Positions 6,326-12,798 of a stretch of DNA of 16,678 nt are shown here, in pieces. The notes below the pieces were generated by a model. The model did not search any database. It had not been told where the DNA came from and saw nothing but the letters and a program-made list of their open reading frames with translations. Origin of the DNA: Gammaproteobacteria bacterium (GTDB lineage Bacteria > Pseudomonadota > Gammaproteobacteria > Steroidobacterales > Steroidobacteraceae); the NCBI GenBank assembly GCA_030039615.1, contig JASHVF010000402.1, forward strand, positions 1 to 16,678, given 5' to 3'. The first letter of the stretch is position 1, and every line of letters starts with the position of its first letter. Made by a program: the position numbers and the translations under genes.

Positions 6326-8232
6326 TGGCGGCGCCCGCCACGCCGGCGCCGGGCGAGGTCCGCGCCTGGCTCGAGGCGTACGACCGCAAGAGCCTGCTGC
6401 GCTTCATCACCTGCGGCTCGGTCGACGACGGCAAGTCGACTCTCATCGGACGGCTGCTGTACGAGTGCCGTGGCATCCTCGACGATCAGCTGGCGGCACT
6501 CGGGGAGGACAGCCGCCGTTTCGGCACGCGCGGCGGCGAGCTCGACCTGGCGCTGCTGGTCGACGGACTGCAGGCCGAGCGCGAGCAGGGCATCACCATC
6601 GACGTGGCCTACCGCTACTTCTCGACCGAGAAGCGCAAATTCATCGTCGCGGATACGCCCGGGCACGAGCAGTACACGCGCAACATGGTGACCGGAGCCT
6701 CGAGCGCGGAGCTCGCGGTGATTCTCGTCGACGCGCGCAAGGGCGTGCTCACGCAGACGCGCCGCCACAGCTATCTGGCGCGGCTGCTCGGCATCCGGCA
6801 GGTCGTGCTGGCGGTCAACAAGATGGACCTGGTGGGCTACGCCCGTGCGGCGTTCGAGCGCATCGTGGCGGACTACCGCGACTTCGGCGCGCGCATCGAC
6901 CTCACCGACATCACCGCGATCCCGCTGTCGGCGGTCCAGGGCGACAACGTCACGCAGCACGGCGCCAACATGCCGTGGTACCAGGGCGCTACGCTGCTCG
7001 CGCACCTCGAGAGTGCGCCGACCGATGCCGGGCTCGCGGCGGGGCCGTTCCGCCTGCCGGTACAGTGGGTCAACCGTCCGAACGCCGACTTCCGCGGCTT
7101 CGCCGGCCAGATTGCCGGCGGCAGCGTGCAACCGGGCACGCGGGTGCGCATCCTGCCTTCGGGGCGCCTCGCGCGCGTGGCGCGCATCGTGACGGCCGAC
7201 GGCGATCTGCCGGCCGCAGTCGCCGGGCAGTCGGTCACGCTGACGCTCGATGCCGAGGTCGACGTCGGCCGCGGCGACGTGATCGCGGCGGCGGATGCCG
7301 CTCCCGAGGTCGCCGATCAGTTCGAGGCCACGATCGTCTGGCTGCACGAGGAGCCGATGCTGCAGGGGCGCGCCTATCTGATGAAGTCGGGCGCGCGCAC
7401 CGTGTCGGCGACCGTGACGCCTCTCAAGCACCGCATCAACGTCAACACGCTCGAGCACACCGCCGCCGAGCGCCTCGAGCTCAACGACATCGGCGTCTGC
7501 GAGCTCGAGCTCGACCAGCCGATCGCCTTCGAGCCGTACGCGCAGAATCGCACCCTCGGCGGCTTCATCCTCATCGACCGCATCAGCAACGCCACGGTCG
7601 GCGCGGGACTCATTCACTTCGCGTTGCGGCGCTCGCAGAACGTGCACTGGCAGGCGCTCGACATCGACAAGCAGCTGCGCGCCCGGCAGAAGGGGCAGCG
7701 GGCCTGCGTGCTGTGGCTCACCGGGCTCTCCGGCGCCGGCAAGTCGAGCATCGCGAACCGCGTCGAGAAGCAGCTCGCCGCGCAGGGGCGGCATACCTAC
7801 CTGCTGGACGGCGACAACGTGCGCCACGGCCTCAACAAGGATCTGGGCTTCGCCGCCCAGGACCGCGTCGAGAATATCCGCCGCGTCGCCGAGGTCTCGC
7901 GCCTCATGGTGGACGCCGGCCTCATCGTGCTGGTGTCCTTCATCTCGCCGTTCCGCGCCGAGCGGCGCATGGCGCGCGAGCTGTTCGAGGCGGGCGAATT
8001 CTTCGAGGTGTTCGTCGACACCCCGCTGGAGGTCGCCGAGGGCCGCGACGTCAAGGGTCTGTACCGCAAGGCGCGCCGCGGGGAGCTGAAGAACTTCACC
8101 GGCATCGACTCGCCCTACGAGCCGCCGGAGCATCCGGAGATCCATATCGACACCACGCGCCTGAGCGCCGAGCAGGCCGCGGACCTGGTGGTGGCGCACC
8201 TGCGGGCCGCGGGAGTGACGGGTCCGGCATGA
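6325..8232 (+). CDS. cysNC: Bifunctional sulfate adenylyltransferase subunit 1 / APS kinase (CysNC)
   Basis: This 635-residue fusion carries the GTPase regulatory subunit of ATP sulfurylase followed by APS kinase, which phosphorylates APS to PAPS. The CysN part has an EF-Tu-like G domain with P-loop GSVDDGKST (31-39), DTPGH (110-114) and NKMD (165-168), then beta-barrel domains to about residue 445. The CysC part has Walker A GLSGAGKS (467-474), LDGDNVRHGLN, the SFISPFR segment that contains the family's phosphorylated Ser, and the DVKGLYRKA and IDSPYEPPE blocks. All key residues look intact, so both activities should be present. Its start overlaps the cysD stop by one base, and its stop overlaps the cysQ start by four. 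GAGG about ten bases upstream of the ATG can serve as ribosome-binding site. Confidence 0.97.
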   Translation: MAAPATPAPGEVRAWLEAYDRKSLLRFITCGSVDDGKSTLIGRLLYECRGILDDQLAALGEDSRRFGTRGGELDLALLVDGLQAEREQGITIDVAYRYFSTEKRKFIVADTPGHEQYTRNMVTGASSAELAVILVDARKGVLTQTRRHSYLARLLGIRQVVLAVNKMDLVGYARAAFERIVADYRDFGARIDLTDITAIPLSAVQGDNVTQHGANMPWYQGATLLAHLESAPTDAGLAAGPFRLPVQWVNRPNADFRGFAGQIAGGSVQPGTRVRILPSGRLARVARIVTADGDLPAAVAGQSVTLTLDAEVDVGRGDVIAAADAAPEVADQFEATIVWLHEEPMLQGRAYLMKSGARTVSATVTPLKHRINVNTLEHTAAERLELNDIGVCELELDQPIAFEPYAQNRTLGGFILIDRISNATVGAGLIHFALRRSQNVHWQALDIDKQLRARQKGQRACVLWLTGLSGAGKSSIANRVEKQLAAQGRHTYLLDGDNVRHGLNKDLGFAAQDRVENIRRVAEVSRLMVDAGLIVLVSFISPFRAERRMARELFEAGEFFEVFVDTPLEVAEGRDVKGLYRKARRGELKNFTGIDSPYEPPEHPEIHIDTTRLSAEQAADLVVAHLRAAGVTGPA

Positions 8233-9035
8233 GCCCTGCGGCGCACGGGCCGCTCAGCGAGCGCGTAGCGGCGATCGCGCGCGCGGCCGGGCGGGAGATC
8301 CTCGAGGTCTACGCGCGGGGCACGCCGGGCGCGACCCTCAAGGCCGACGCCTCGCCCCTCACCGAGGCGGACGTACGCGCCCACCGGCTCATCGTGCGCG
8401 AGCTCGGTGCCCTGACGCCGCACATTCCGGTGCTGTCCGAGGAGGCCGAGCAGCCGGCCTGGAGCGAGCGCGCGCGCTGGACGCAACACTGGCTGGTCGA
8501 TCCGCTCGACGGCACGCGCGAGTTCCTTAAGCGTAACGGCGAGTTTACCGTGAACATCGCACTCATCGAGGCGCACGCTCCGGTGCTCGGCGTCGTGCAC
8601 GTACCGGTGAGCGATGCCACCTACCGCGCGGTCGCGGGGCAGGGCGCCTGGCGGCAGCTCGCCGATGCCCCCGGAGAGGCCCTGCACGTCGCCGCGCACG
8701 CGCCCGAGCGCGTGCGCGTGGTCGGCAGCCGCTCGCATCGCGGCGACTCCCTCGAGCGCTTTCTCGAGCGCCTCGGCCCCCACGAGATGAAGCCCGTCGG
8801 CAGCTCGCTCAAGTTCTGCATGATCGCCGAGGGGAGCGCGGATGTTTACCCACGCCTCGGGCCCACCAGCGAGTGGGACACGGCGGCGGCGCACGCCGTG
8901 GTGCTGGCCGCGGGCGGCACGGTGGTGGAGCTCGACGGGCAACCGCTGCGCTACAACACGCGCGAGGGGCTCCTCAATCCGTTCTTCGTGGCCTACGGTG
9001 ACACGCGACGCGACTGGCTCGCGCTGCTGCGCTGA
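8229..9035 (+). CDS. cysQ: 3'(2'),5'-bisphosphate nucleotidase (CysQ)
   Basis: CysQ removes the 3'-phosphate from PAP (and PAPS), clearing the inhibitory by-product of PAPS use and balancing the sulfate-activation pool. The 268-residue protein belongs to the inositol-monophosphatase superfamily of Mg-dependent, Li-sensitive phosphatases. Metal-site motifs are LSEEA (E71, E72), LVDPLDGTREF (D91, D94, T96) and GPTSEWDTAAAH (D217). It lacks a signal peptide and should be cytoplasmic or membrane-peripheral. The ATG at 8229 overlaps the cysNC stop (ATGA), and GGGAGTGA lies about ten bases upstream. Placement directly after cysNC supports the PAP-phosphatase assignment over a generic inositol phosphatase. 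It ends 13 bases from the convergent Lrp-family regulator's stop. Confidence 0.95.
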   Translation: MSPAAHGPLSERVAAIARAAGREILEVYARGTPGATLKADASPLTEADVRAHRLIVRELGALTPHIPVLSEEAEQPAWSERARWTQHWLVDPLDGTREFLKRNGEFTVNIALIEAHAPVLGVVHVPVSDATYRAVAGQGAWRQLADAPGEALHVAAHAPERVRVVGSRSHRGDSLERFLERLGPHEMKPVGSSLKFCMIAEGSADVYPRLGPTSEWDTAAAHAVVLAAGGTVVELDGQPLRYNTREGLLNPFFVAYGDTRRDWLALLR

Positions 9036-9047
9036 AGTCCGCGCGCT

Positions 9048-9470
9048 TCAAAACTTGAAGGTCGAGAGCAGCAGGCTGGTCTCGGTCTGCGAGATACCCT
9101 CGATCAGGCGGATGCGCGCCAGCACGCGATCGAAGCCCTCCAGGCTGTCGGCGCGCAGCTCCGCGACGATGTCCCACCTGCCGTTGGTGCTGTAGAGCGC
9201 CGCCACCGCAGGCTCGCCCCGGAGCGAGCGGATCACCGCATCGACCTGGGTGCCTTCGACCGCGACCGTCATGAAGGCGCGCATGCGCTGCTCCTCCACG
9301 TCGGGCTTCAGGCGCACGGTGTAGCCGACGATCGTGCCGTTGGCGGTGAGCCGCGCCATGCGGTTCTGGACCGTGCCGCGGGCCACGCCGAGCGTCTTGG
9401 CGAGGGAGGCCACCGAGGCGCGGGCGTCGTTGCGCAGGAGTCCGATCAGTTGCCGGTCCACATCGTCCAT
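9048..9470 (-). CDS. Lrp/AsnC family transcriptional regulator
   Basis: This is a 140-residue leucine-responsive-type regulator: an N-terminal winged helix-turn-helix (MDDVDRQLIGLLRNDAR, then LAKTLGVARGTVQNRM, residues about 1-45), followed by the RAM/AsnC ligand-binding domain (residues about 60-140, with RWDIVAEL in the middle and ISQTETSLLLS at the end). Family members form dimers to octamers and sense amino acids. The ATG at 9470 begins with the typical MDDVDRQL, and GAGG lies about seven bases upstream. It is divergent from the ornithine cyclodeaminase-arginase pair, so it probably controls those genes in response to arginine, ornithine or a related amino acid, and may also control itself. 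The ligand assignment is inference from position only. Confidence 0.95.
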   Translation of the reverse strand: MDDVDRQLIGLLRNDARASVASLAKTLGVARGTVQNRMARLTANGTIVGYTVRLKPDVEEQRMRAFMTVAVEGTQVDAVIRSLRGEPAVAALYSTNGRWDIVAELRADSLEGFDRVLARIRLIEGISQTETSLLLSTFKF

Positions 9471-9497
9471 TAAGGGGCCTCGATCTGAAGTCTCTGA

Positions 9498-9527
9498 ATC
9501 CTACAAATCGCCAATAAATTCTGCCAA
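9498..9527 (-). promoter_or_regulatory. Candidate promoter of the Lrp-family regulator
   Basis: On the minus strand TTGGCA (9522-9527) and TAGGAT (9498-9503) are spaced by 18 bases, matching the -35 at five of six and the -10 at four of six positions. Transcription would start near 9491, about 20 bases before the ATG at 9470. Confidence 0.4.
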
Positions 9528-9536
9528 TCTGTTCGA

Positions 9537-9551
9537 ATTACTGCAAGTAAT
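9537..9551. promoter_or_regulatory. 15-bp palindrome, candidate Lrp-family operator
   Basis: ATTACT-GCA-AGTAAT is a perfect inverted repeat (6-bp arms, 3-base centre) in the AT-rich 149-base region between the divergent regulator and ornithine cyclodeaminase genes. Lrp/AsnC proteins commonly bind imperfect palindromes of about this length with an AT-rich character. It lies directly upstream of the regulator's predicted -35 box and about 70 bases from the ornithine cyclodeaminase ATG, so it could serve either gene. Confidence 0.5.
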
Positions 9552-9619
9552 GAGCAATTTTCTGCCTTTATTTTGGTTGTGCCGACCCGGACCATAGCCT
9601 GACTCACCGGGGGGCAGTC

Positions 9620-10690
9620 ATGGTCGATTTCATCGGTATCGAGCGCATCCGCCAGCTGGTGGCCGGTCGCGGCACGGCGCGCTTCATCGAGGAGCTCGCG
9701 CGGGAGATCGAGAGCGACTTCCTGCGCTGGAGCGAGTTCGAGAAATCCCCGCGCCATGCGAGCCACTCGCAGGTGGGGGTGATCGAGCTCATGCCGGCCT
9801 CCGATGGCAGGCTCTACTCCTTCAAGTACGTGAACGGCCATCCGAAGAACACGGCGGTTGGATTGCTGACGGTAACCGCCTTCGGGGTGCTGGCCGACGT
9901 CGAGACGGGCTACCCGCTGCTGCTCTCGGAGCTGACGCTGACGACGGCGCTGCGTACCGCGGCGACCTCTGCGCTGGTTGCGCTCCATATGGCTCGGCCG
10001 GACAGCCGTACCATGGCTCTCATCGGCAACGGCGCGCAGAGCGAGTTCCAGGCGATCGCCTTCCACCACCTGCTCGGCATCCGCGAGCTGCGCCTCTACG
10101 ACACGGACGCGGCGGCCACCAACAAGCTGGTCGCGAACCTCGGGCGGCTGCGCCTGCCCGGGCTCGCGGTCGAGCGCTGTCGGTCGACCGCGGCGGCGGT
10201 CGCGGGCGCGGACATCGTGACGACCGTGACCGCGGACAAACGCAACGCCACGATCCTGACGCCCGACATGATCGCGCCCGGGATGCACCTCAACGCCGTC
10301 GGCGGCGACTGTCCCGGCAAGACCGAGCTGCACGCCGACATCCTGCGGCGCGCCGACGCGCGCGTGGTGGTGGAATTCGAGCCGCAGTCGCGCATCGAGG
10401 GCGAGATCCAGCAGCTGCCGGCGGACTTTGCGGTGACCGAGCTTGCCGAGGTGCTGGCCGGGCGCGCACGCGGTCGCGCGGCGCAGAGCGAGGTGACCGT
10501 CTTCGACTCGGTCGGCTTCGCGCTCGAGGACTTCTCGGCGCTCCGTTACCTGATGCGCATCCATCAGCAGCAGCGCGGCGGCGAGCGGCAGATCGACCTG
10601 GTGCCCGATCTCGAGGACCCGAAGGACCTCTTCGGGCTGCTCGCCAGCGAGCCCGTGACAGCCCCGGCCTCACTGCGGCTTCGCGCATGA
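9620..10690 (+). CDS. ocd: Ornithine cyclodeaminase
   Basis: This enzyme converts L-ornithine to L-proline and ammonia with bound NAD+. The 356-residue length is typical of the ornithine cyclodeaminase / mu-crystallin family. The Rossmann motif ALIGNGAQSEFQ is at 133-144. The block NGHPKNTAVGLLT (72-84) and the stretch ending LTTALRTAATSALVA distinguish true ornithine cyclodeaminases from looser relatives. R45, K69 and R112 sit at the positions I recall for substrate carboxylate binding in the Pseudomonas putida enzyme, and D230 in GGDCPGKTE corresponds to its catalytic Asp. FDSVGFALEDFSALRYL is also typical. The ATG at 9620 has only a G-rich upstream stretch as ribosome-binding site. The downstream arginase would supply ornithine, and the overlap (ATGA) couples the two. 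Alternatives such as alanine dehydrogenase-like members seem less likely given this context. Confidence 0.93.
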   Translation: MVDFIGIERIRQLVAGRGTARFIEELAREIESDFLRWSEFEKSPRHASHSQVGVIELMPASDGRLYSFKYVNGHPKNTAVGLLTVTAFGVLADVETGYPLLLSELTLTTALRTAATSALVALHMARPDSRTMALIGNGAQSEFQAIAFHHLLGIRELRLYDTDAAATNKLVANLGRLRLPGLAVERCRSTAAAVAGADIVTTVTADKRNATILTPDMIAPGMHLNAVGGDCPGKTELHADILRRADARVVVEFEPQSRIEGEIQQLPADFAVTELAEVLAGRARGRAAQSEVTVFDSVGFALEDFSALRYLMRIHQQQRGGERQIDLVPDLEDPKDLFGLLASEPVTAPASLRLRA

Positions 10691-11664
10691 GCCCGAGCGC
10701 GCGCACCGCGAGTCTCATCGGCGCGCCTACCGACGTCGGGGCCGCGGATCGCGGCGCCTCGATGGGCCCGGAGGCGCTGCGCGTCGCGGGCCTCGAGGCG
10801 GCGCTGCGCGCGCGCGAGCTCGAGGTGCTCGACCTCGGGAACCTGAGTGGGCCGGGCAATCCGGGCGGGCCGCCCGTCGAAGGCTACCGCCACCTGCCGC
10901 AGGTGGTGCGCTGGAACGAGCTGGTGCACGAGGCGGTGTACGGCGAGCTGCGTGCCGGCAGGCTGCCGATTCTCCTCGGCGGCGACCATTCGCTCGGCGT
11001 CGGCTCGATCAGCGCAGTCGCGCGCCACTGCCGCGAGCAGCGGCGCAGGCTGCGCGTGCTGTGGCTCGACGCGCACGCCGACTTCAACACCCGCGAGCTC
11101 TCCCCGAGCGGCAACATCCACGGCATGCCGCTCGCGGCGCTCTGCGGCTTCGGGCCGCGCGCCCTCACCGGTCTCGGCGGGCGCACTCCCGCCATCGAGC
11201 CCGCCTGGGTGCGCCAGATCGGCATCCGCAGCGTCGACGACGGCGAGAAGCGCTTCGTGCACGAGCAGGGGCTCGACGTCTTCGACATGCGCTACGTCGA
11301 TGAGATGGGCATGCGCGCGACGCTCGAGCAGGCGCTCGCCGGGCTCGACCACGATACGCACCTGCACGTGAGCTTCGACGTCGATTTTCTCGATCCGGCG
11401 ATCGCGCCCGGCGTCGGTACGCGCGTCCCGGGCGGGCCGACCTACCGCGAGGCGCAGCTGTGCATGGAGATGATCGCCGACACGCGGCGCCTCGGCTCGC
11501 TCGACGTGGTGGAGCTCAATCCCGCCTGGGACGAGCACAACAAAACCGCGCTGCTGGCCGTCGACCTGATCGAGTCCCTGTTCGGCAAGAGCACGCTGGT
11601 GCGCCGTCCGCTGTGGCCGCGTGCGCTCCCGGAGCGGGCCAATCGCGCCGCGTTGGCCGACTGA
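10687..11664 (+). CDS. Arginase
   Basis: Arginase hydrolyses L-arginine to L-ornithine and urea using a binuclear manganese centre. All six expected metal ligands are visible in the 325-residue protein: H101 in GGDHSLG, D128, H130 and D132 in WLDAHADFNT, and D231 and D233 in SFDVDFLDP. SPSGNIHGMPLA (139-150) and VELNPAWDEHNKTA (275-288) separate arginase from agmatinase and other ureohydrolases. The ATG at 10687 overlaps the ornithine cyclodeaminase stop by four bases. The pair therefore encodes a two-step arginine to ornithine to proline route, a gene order also known from Agrobacterium opine-catabolism loci. The common symbols are rocF or arcA; the right name for this organism is not evident, so none is given. 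No urease genes are visible in the window. Confidence 0.96.
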   Translation: MSPSARTASLIGAPTDVGAADRGASMGPEALRVAGLEAALRARELEVLDLGNLSGPGNPGGPPVEGYRHLPQVVRWNELVHEAVYGELRAGRLPILLGGDHSLGVGSISAVARHCREQRRRLRVLWLDAHADFNTRELSPSGNIHGMPLAALCGFGPRALTGLGGRTPAIEPAWVRQIGIRSVDDGEKRFVHEQGLDVFDMRYVDEMGMRATLEQALAGLDHDTHLHVSFDVDFLDPAIAPGVGTRVPGGPTYREAQLCMEMIADTRRLGSLDVVELNPAWDEHNKTALLAVDLIESLFGKSTLVRRPLWPRALPERANRAALAD

Positions 11665-11803
11665 AACCCGGGCACCCCGCGGCCCCACGCCTCGAAGCTG
11701 CCGCCCAGGGGCGGGCGTCCGGGTGCTTGGCGCCTGCCGCCTCGGAGCGCACACTGCGCTGTAAAACAGTCCCTGCCTTCCGGGGACGAAAGGTGAGCAA
11801 GCC

Positions 11804-12025
11804 ATGGCGGAGAGCGTCTACAAGATCGTCGAACTGGTCGGCACCAGCACCGAGTCCTGGGAGAAGGCGGCCGCGGCCGCGGTGAACCAGGCTGCCAAGA
11901 GCCTGCGCGACCTGCGCATCGTCGAGGTCAAGCAGCTCGACATGCAGGTGGCGAACGGCAAGGTGCGCGCCTACCGCGCGCGCGTCAACGTGTCCTTCAA
12001 GTTCGAGAGCAAGAAGGAGAAATAG
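11804..12025 (+). CDS. Dodecin family flavin-binding protein
   Basis: This is a small 73-residue dodecin, a family that forms hollow dodecamers storing flavins or related cofactors in the cytoplasm. The start is fixed by AGGTGAG eight bases before the ATG, and the N-terminus VYKIVELVGTSTESW is diagnostic, followed by one helix (AAAAAVNQAAKSLRDL) and two strands ending VNVSFKFE. The segment usually reading 'LDWFEV' in well-studied bacterial dodecins is LRIVEV here, so the flavin-stacking Trp appears to be replaced by Ile39. The gene stands alone: 139 bases separate it from arginase, with a weak promoter candidate (TTGGCG at 11727-11732, CACACT at 11750-11755, 17-base spacer) and a short palindrome CTGT-AAA-ACAG at 11759-11769. 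It converges on the racemase gene. Confidence 0.92.
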   Translation: MAESVYKIVELVGTSTESWEKAAAAAVNQAAKSLRDLRIVEVKQLDMQVANGKVRAYRARVNVSFKFESKKEK

Positions 12026-12032
12026 CTCCCGC

Positions 12033-12047
12033 TGCCTGCCTCAGGCA
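12033..12047. terminator. Small hairpin between dodecin and racemase stops
   Basis: TGCCTG (12033-12038) and CAGGCA (12042-12047) form a perfect 6-bp stem with a 3-base loop, and the 3' arm overlaps the racemase stop codon (minus strand, 12041-12043). No T tract follows on either strand, so a role as terminator of the two convergent genes is only possible. Confidence 0.3.
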
Positions 12048-12742
12048 CCCGTGCGCTGCGTCGCGCGGCGCAGCGCCGCGCGCGCCAGCAGCCGCGTAGA
12101 GTCGAGCGTCGGCAAGGGCGAGTTGCCGTCGTCGATGATGAGCGGTATCTCGGTGCAGCCGAGCACCACCGCATCGCACCCTGACTCCTTCAGCCGCGCG
12201 ATCACGCGCTGCAAGGCGGCGACCGCCTCGGGGCGGAATATTCCGCACACCAGCTCATCGAAGATGATGCGGTTGATCTCGGCGCGCTCCTGGGGGGTAG
12301 GGCGCTGGAACTTGAGGCCGCGCGCCGCGAGCTTTTCCGGGTAGACCTCGCTGTCGACCAGATAGCGTGTGCCGGTGATGCCGAGCGTCGTGAAGCCGCG
12401 CTCCACCGCCTGCGCGGCCACCACCTCGGCGATGTGCAGCCACGGGAGCGGCGAGCGGCGCGCCACCCAGGGAAACGCCTGGTGCAGCGTGTTGTCCGGG
12501 CAGATGAGGAAATCGGCACCGGCGCGGGCGAGCCGCGCCGCCGAGGACAGCATGAGCTCGGCCACCCCCGGCCAGTCGCCGCCGTCGATGCAGCGCATGT
12601 AGCGCGCCAGCGAGTGGTTGTGGAGCGAGACCTCGGGGTGATCGAGGGCGCCGAGGTACTGCGCGCCCTCCAGACAGACGGTGCGGTAGCAGAGAGCGGC
12701 TCCCTCGGCGGAGCAGGCGACGATGCCGATGTGCTGCGGCAT
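12041..12742 (-). CDS. Aspartate/glutamate racemase family protein
   Basis: This is a cofactor-independent amino-acid racemase family member of 233 residues, cytoplasmic. The two catalytic cysteines are visible: C81 in ICPDNTLHQ and C196 in VLGCTEIPL, at the spacing usual for this two-domain fold. The N-terminus GIVACSAEGAALCYRTVC and the block GITGTRYLVDSEVY are typical of the family. The substrate cannot be told from sequence; aspartate, glutamate or another amino acid, or a hydantoin-like compound, are all possible. The ATG at 12740-12742 has no strong Shine-Dalgarno. The gene runs opposite to the prolyl oligopeptidase gene on its right, with 56 bases between the two start codons, so their promoters must overlap or lie very close together. 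Confidence 0.92.
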   Translation of the reverse strand: MPQHIGIVACSAEGAALCYRTVCLEGAQYLGALDHPEVSLHNHSLARYMRCIDGGDWPGVAELMLSSAARLARAGADFLICPDNTLHQAFPWVARRSPLPWLHIAEVVAAQAVERGFTTLGITGTRYLVDSEVYPEKLAARGLKFQRPTPQERAEINRIIFDELVCGIFRPEAVAALQRVIARLKESGCDAVVLGCTEIPLIIDDGNSPLPTLDSTRLLARAALRRATQRTGA

Positions 12743-12780
12743 GGCGCGATCTTACCGTGGTGCCGCTGCGGCGGGCAGGG

Positions 12781-12786
12781 CACAAT
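12781..12786 (+). promoter_or_regulatory. Possible -10 element of the prolyl oligopeptidase gene
   Basis: CACAAT at 12781-12786 matches four of six -10 positions and ends 12 bases before the ATG at 12799. Transcription would start about six bases before the ATG, too short for a normal ribosome-binding leader. No clear -35 box is present at the usual distance. Confidence 0.3.
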
Positions 12787-12798
12787 GCCTCGAAAGGT

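Noticed and set aside
6316..8199. 627-codon open frame on the minus strand opposite cysNC
   Set aside because: High-GC codon bias commonly leaves the opposite strand open; the translation is low-complexity Arg/Asp/His/Val-rich with no domain, and the plus-strand gene is unambiguous.
6465..8228. Long plus-strand extension upstream of cysQ in the same frame
   Set aside because: It overlaps cysNC in another frame and is Arg/Ala-rich; the family N-terminus and the ATGA overlap set the cysQ start at 8229.
11665..11803. Possible intrinsic terminator or small RNA between arginase and dodecin
   Set aside because: Only short or long-range GC stems (for example GCACCC at 11672 with GGGTGC at 11721) were found, with no T tract; not enough to call.
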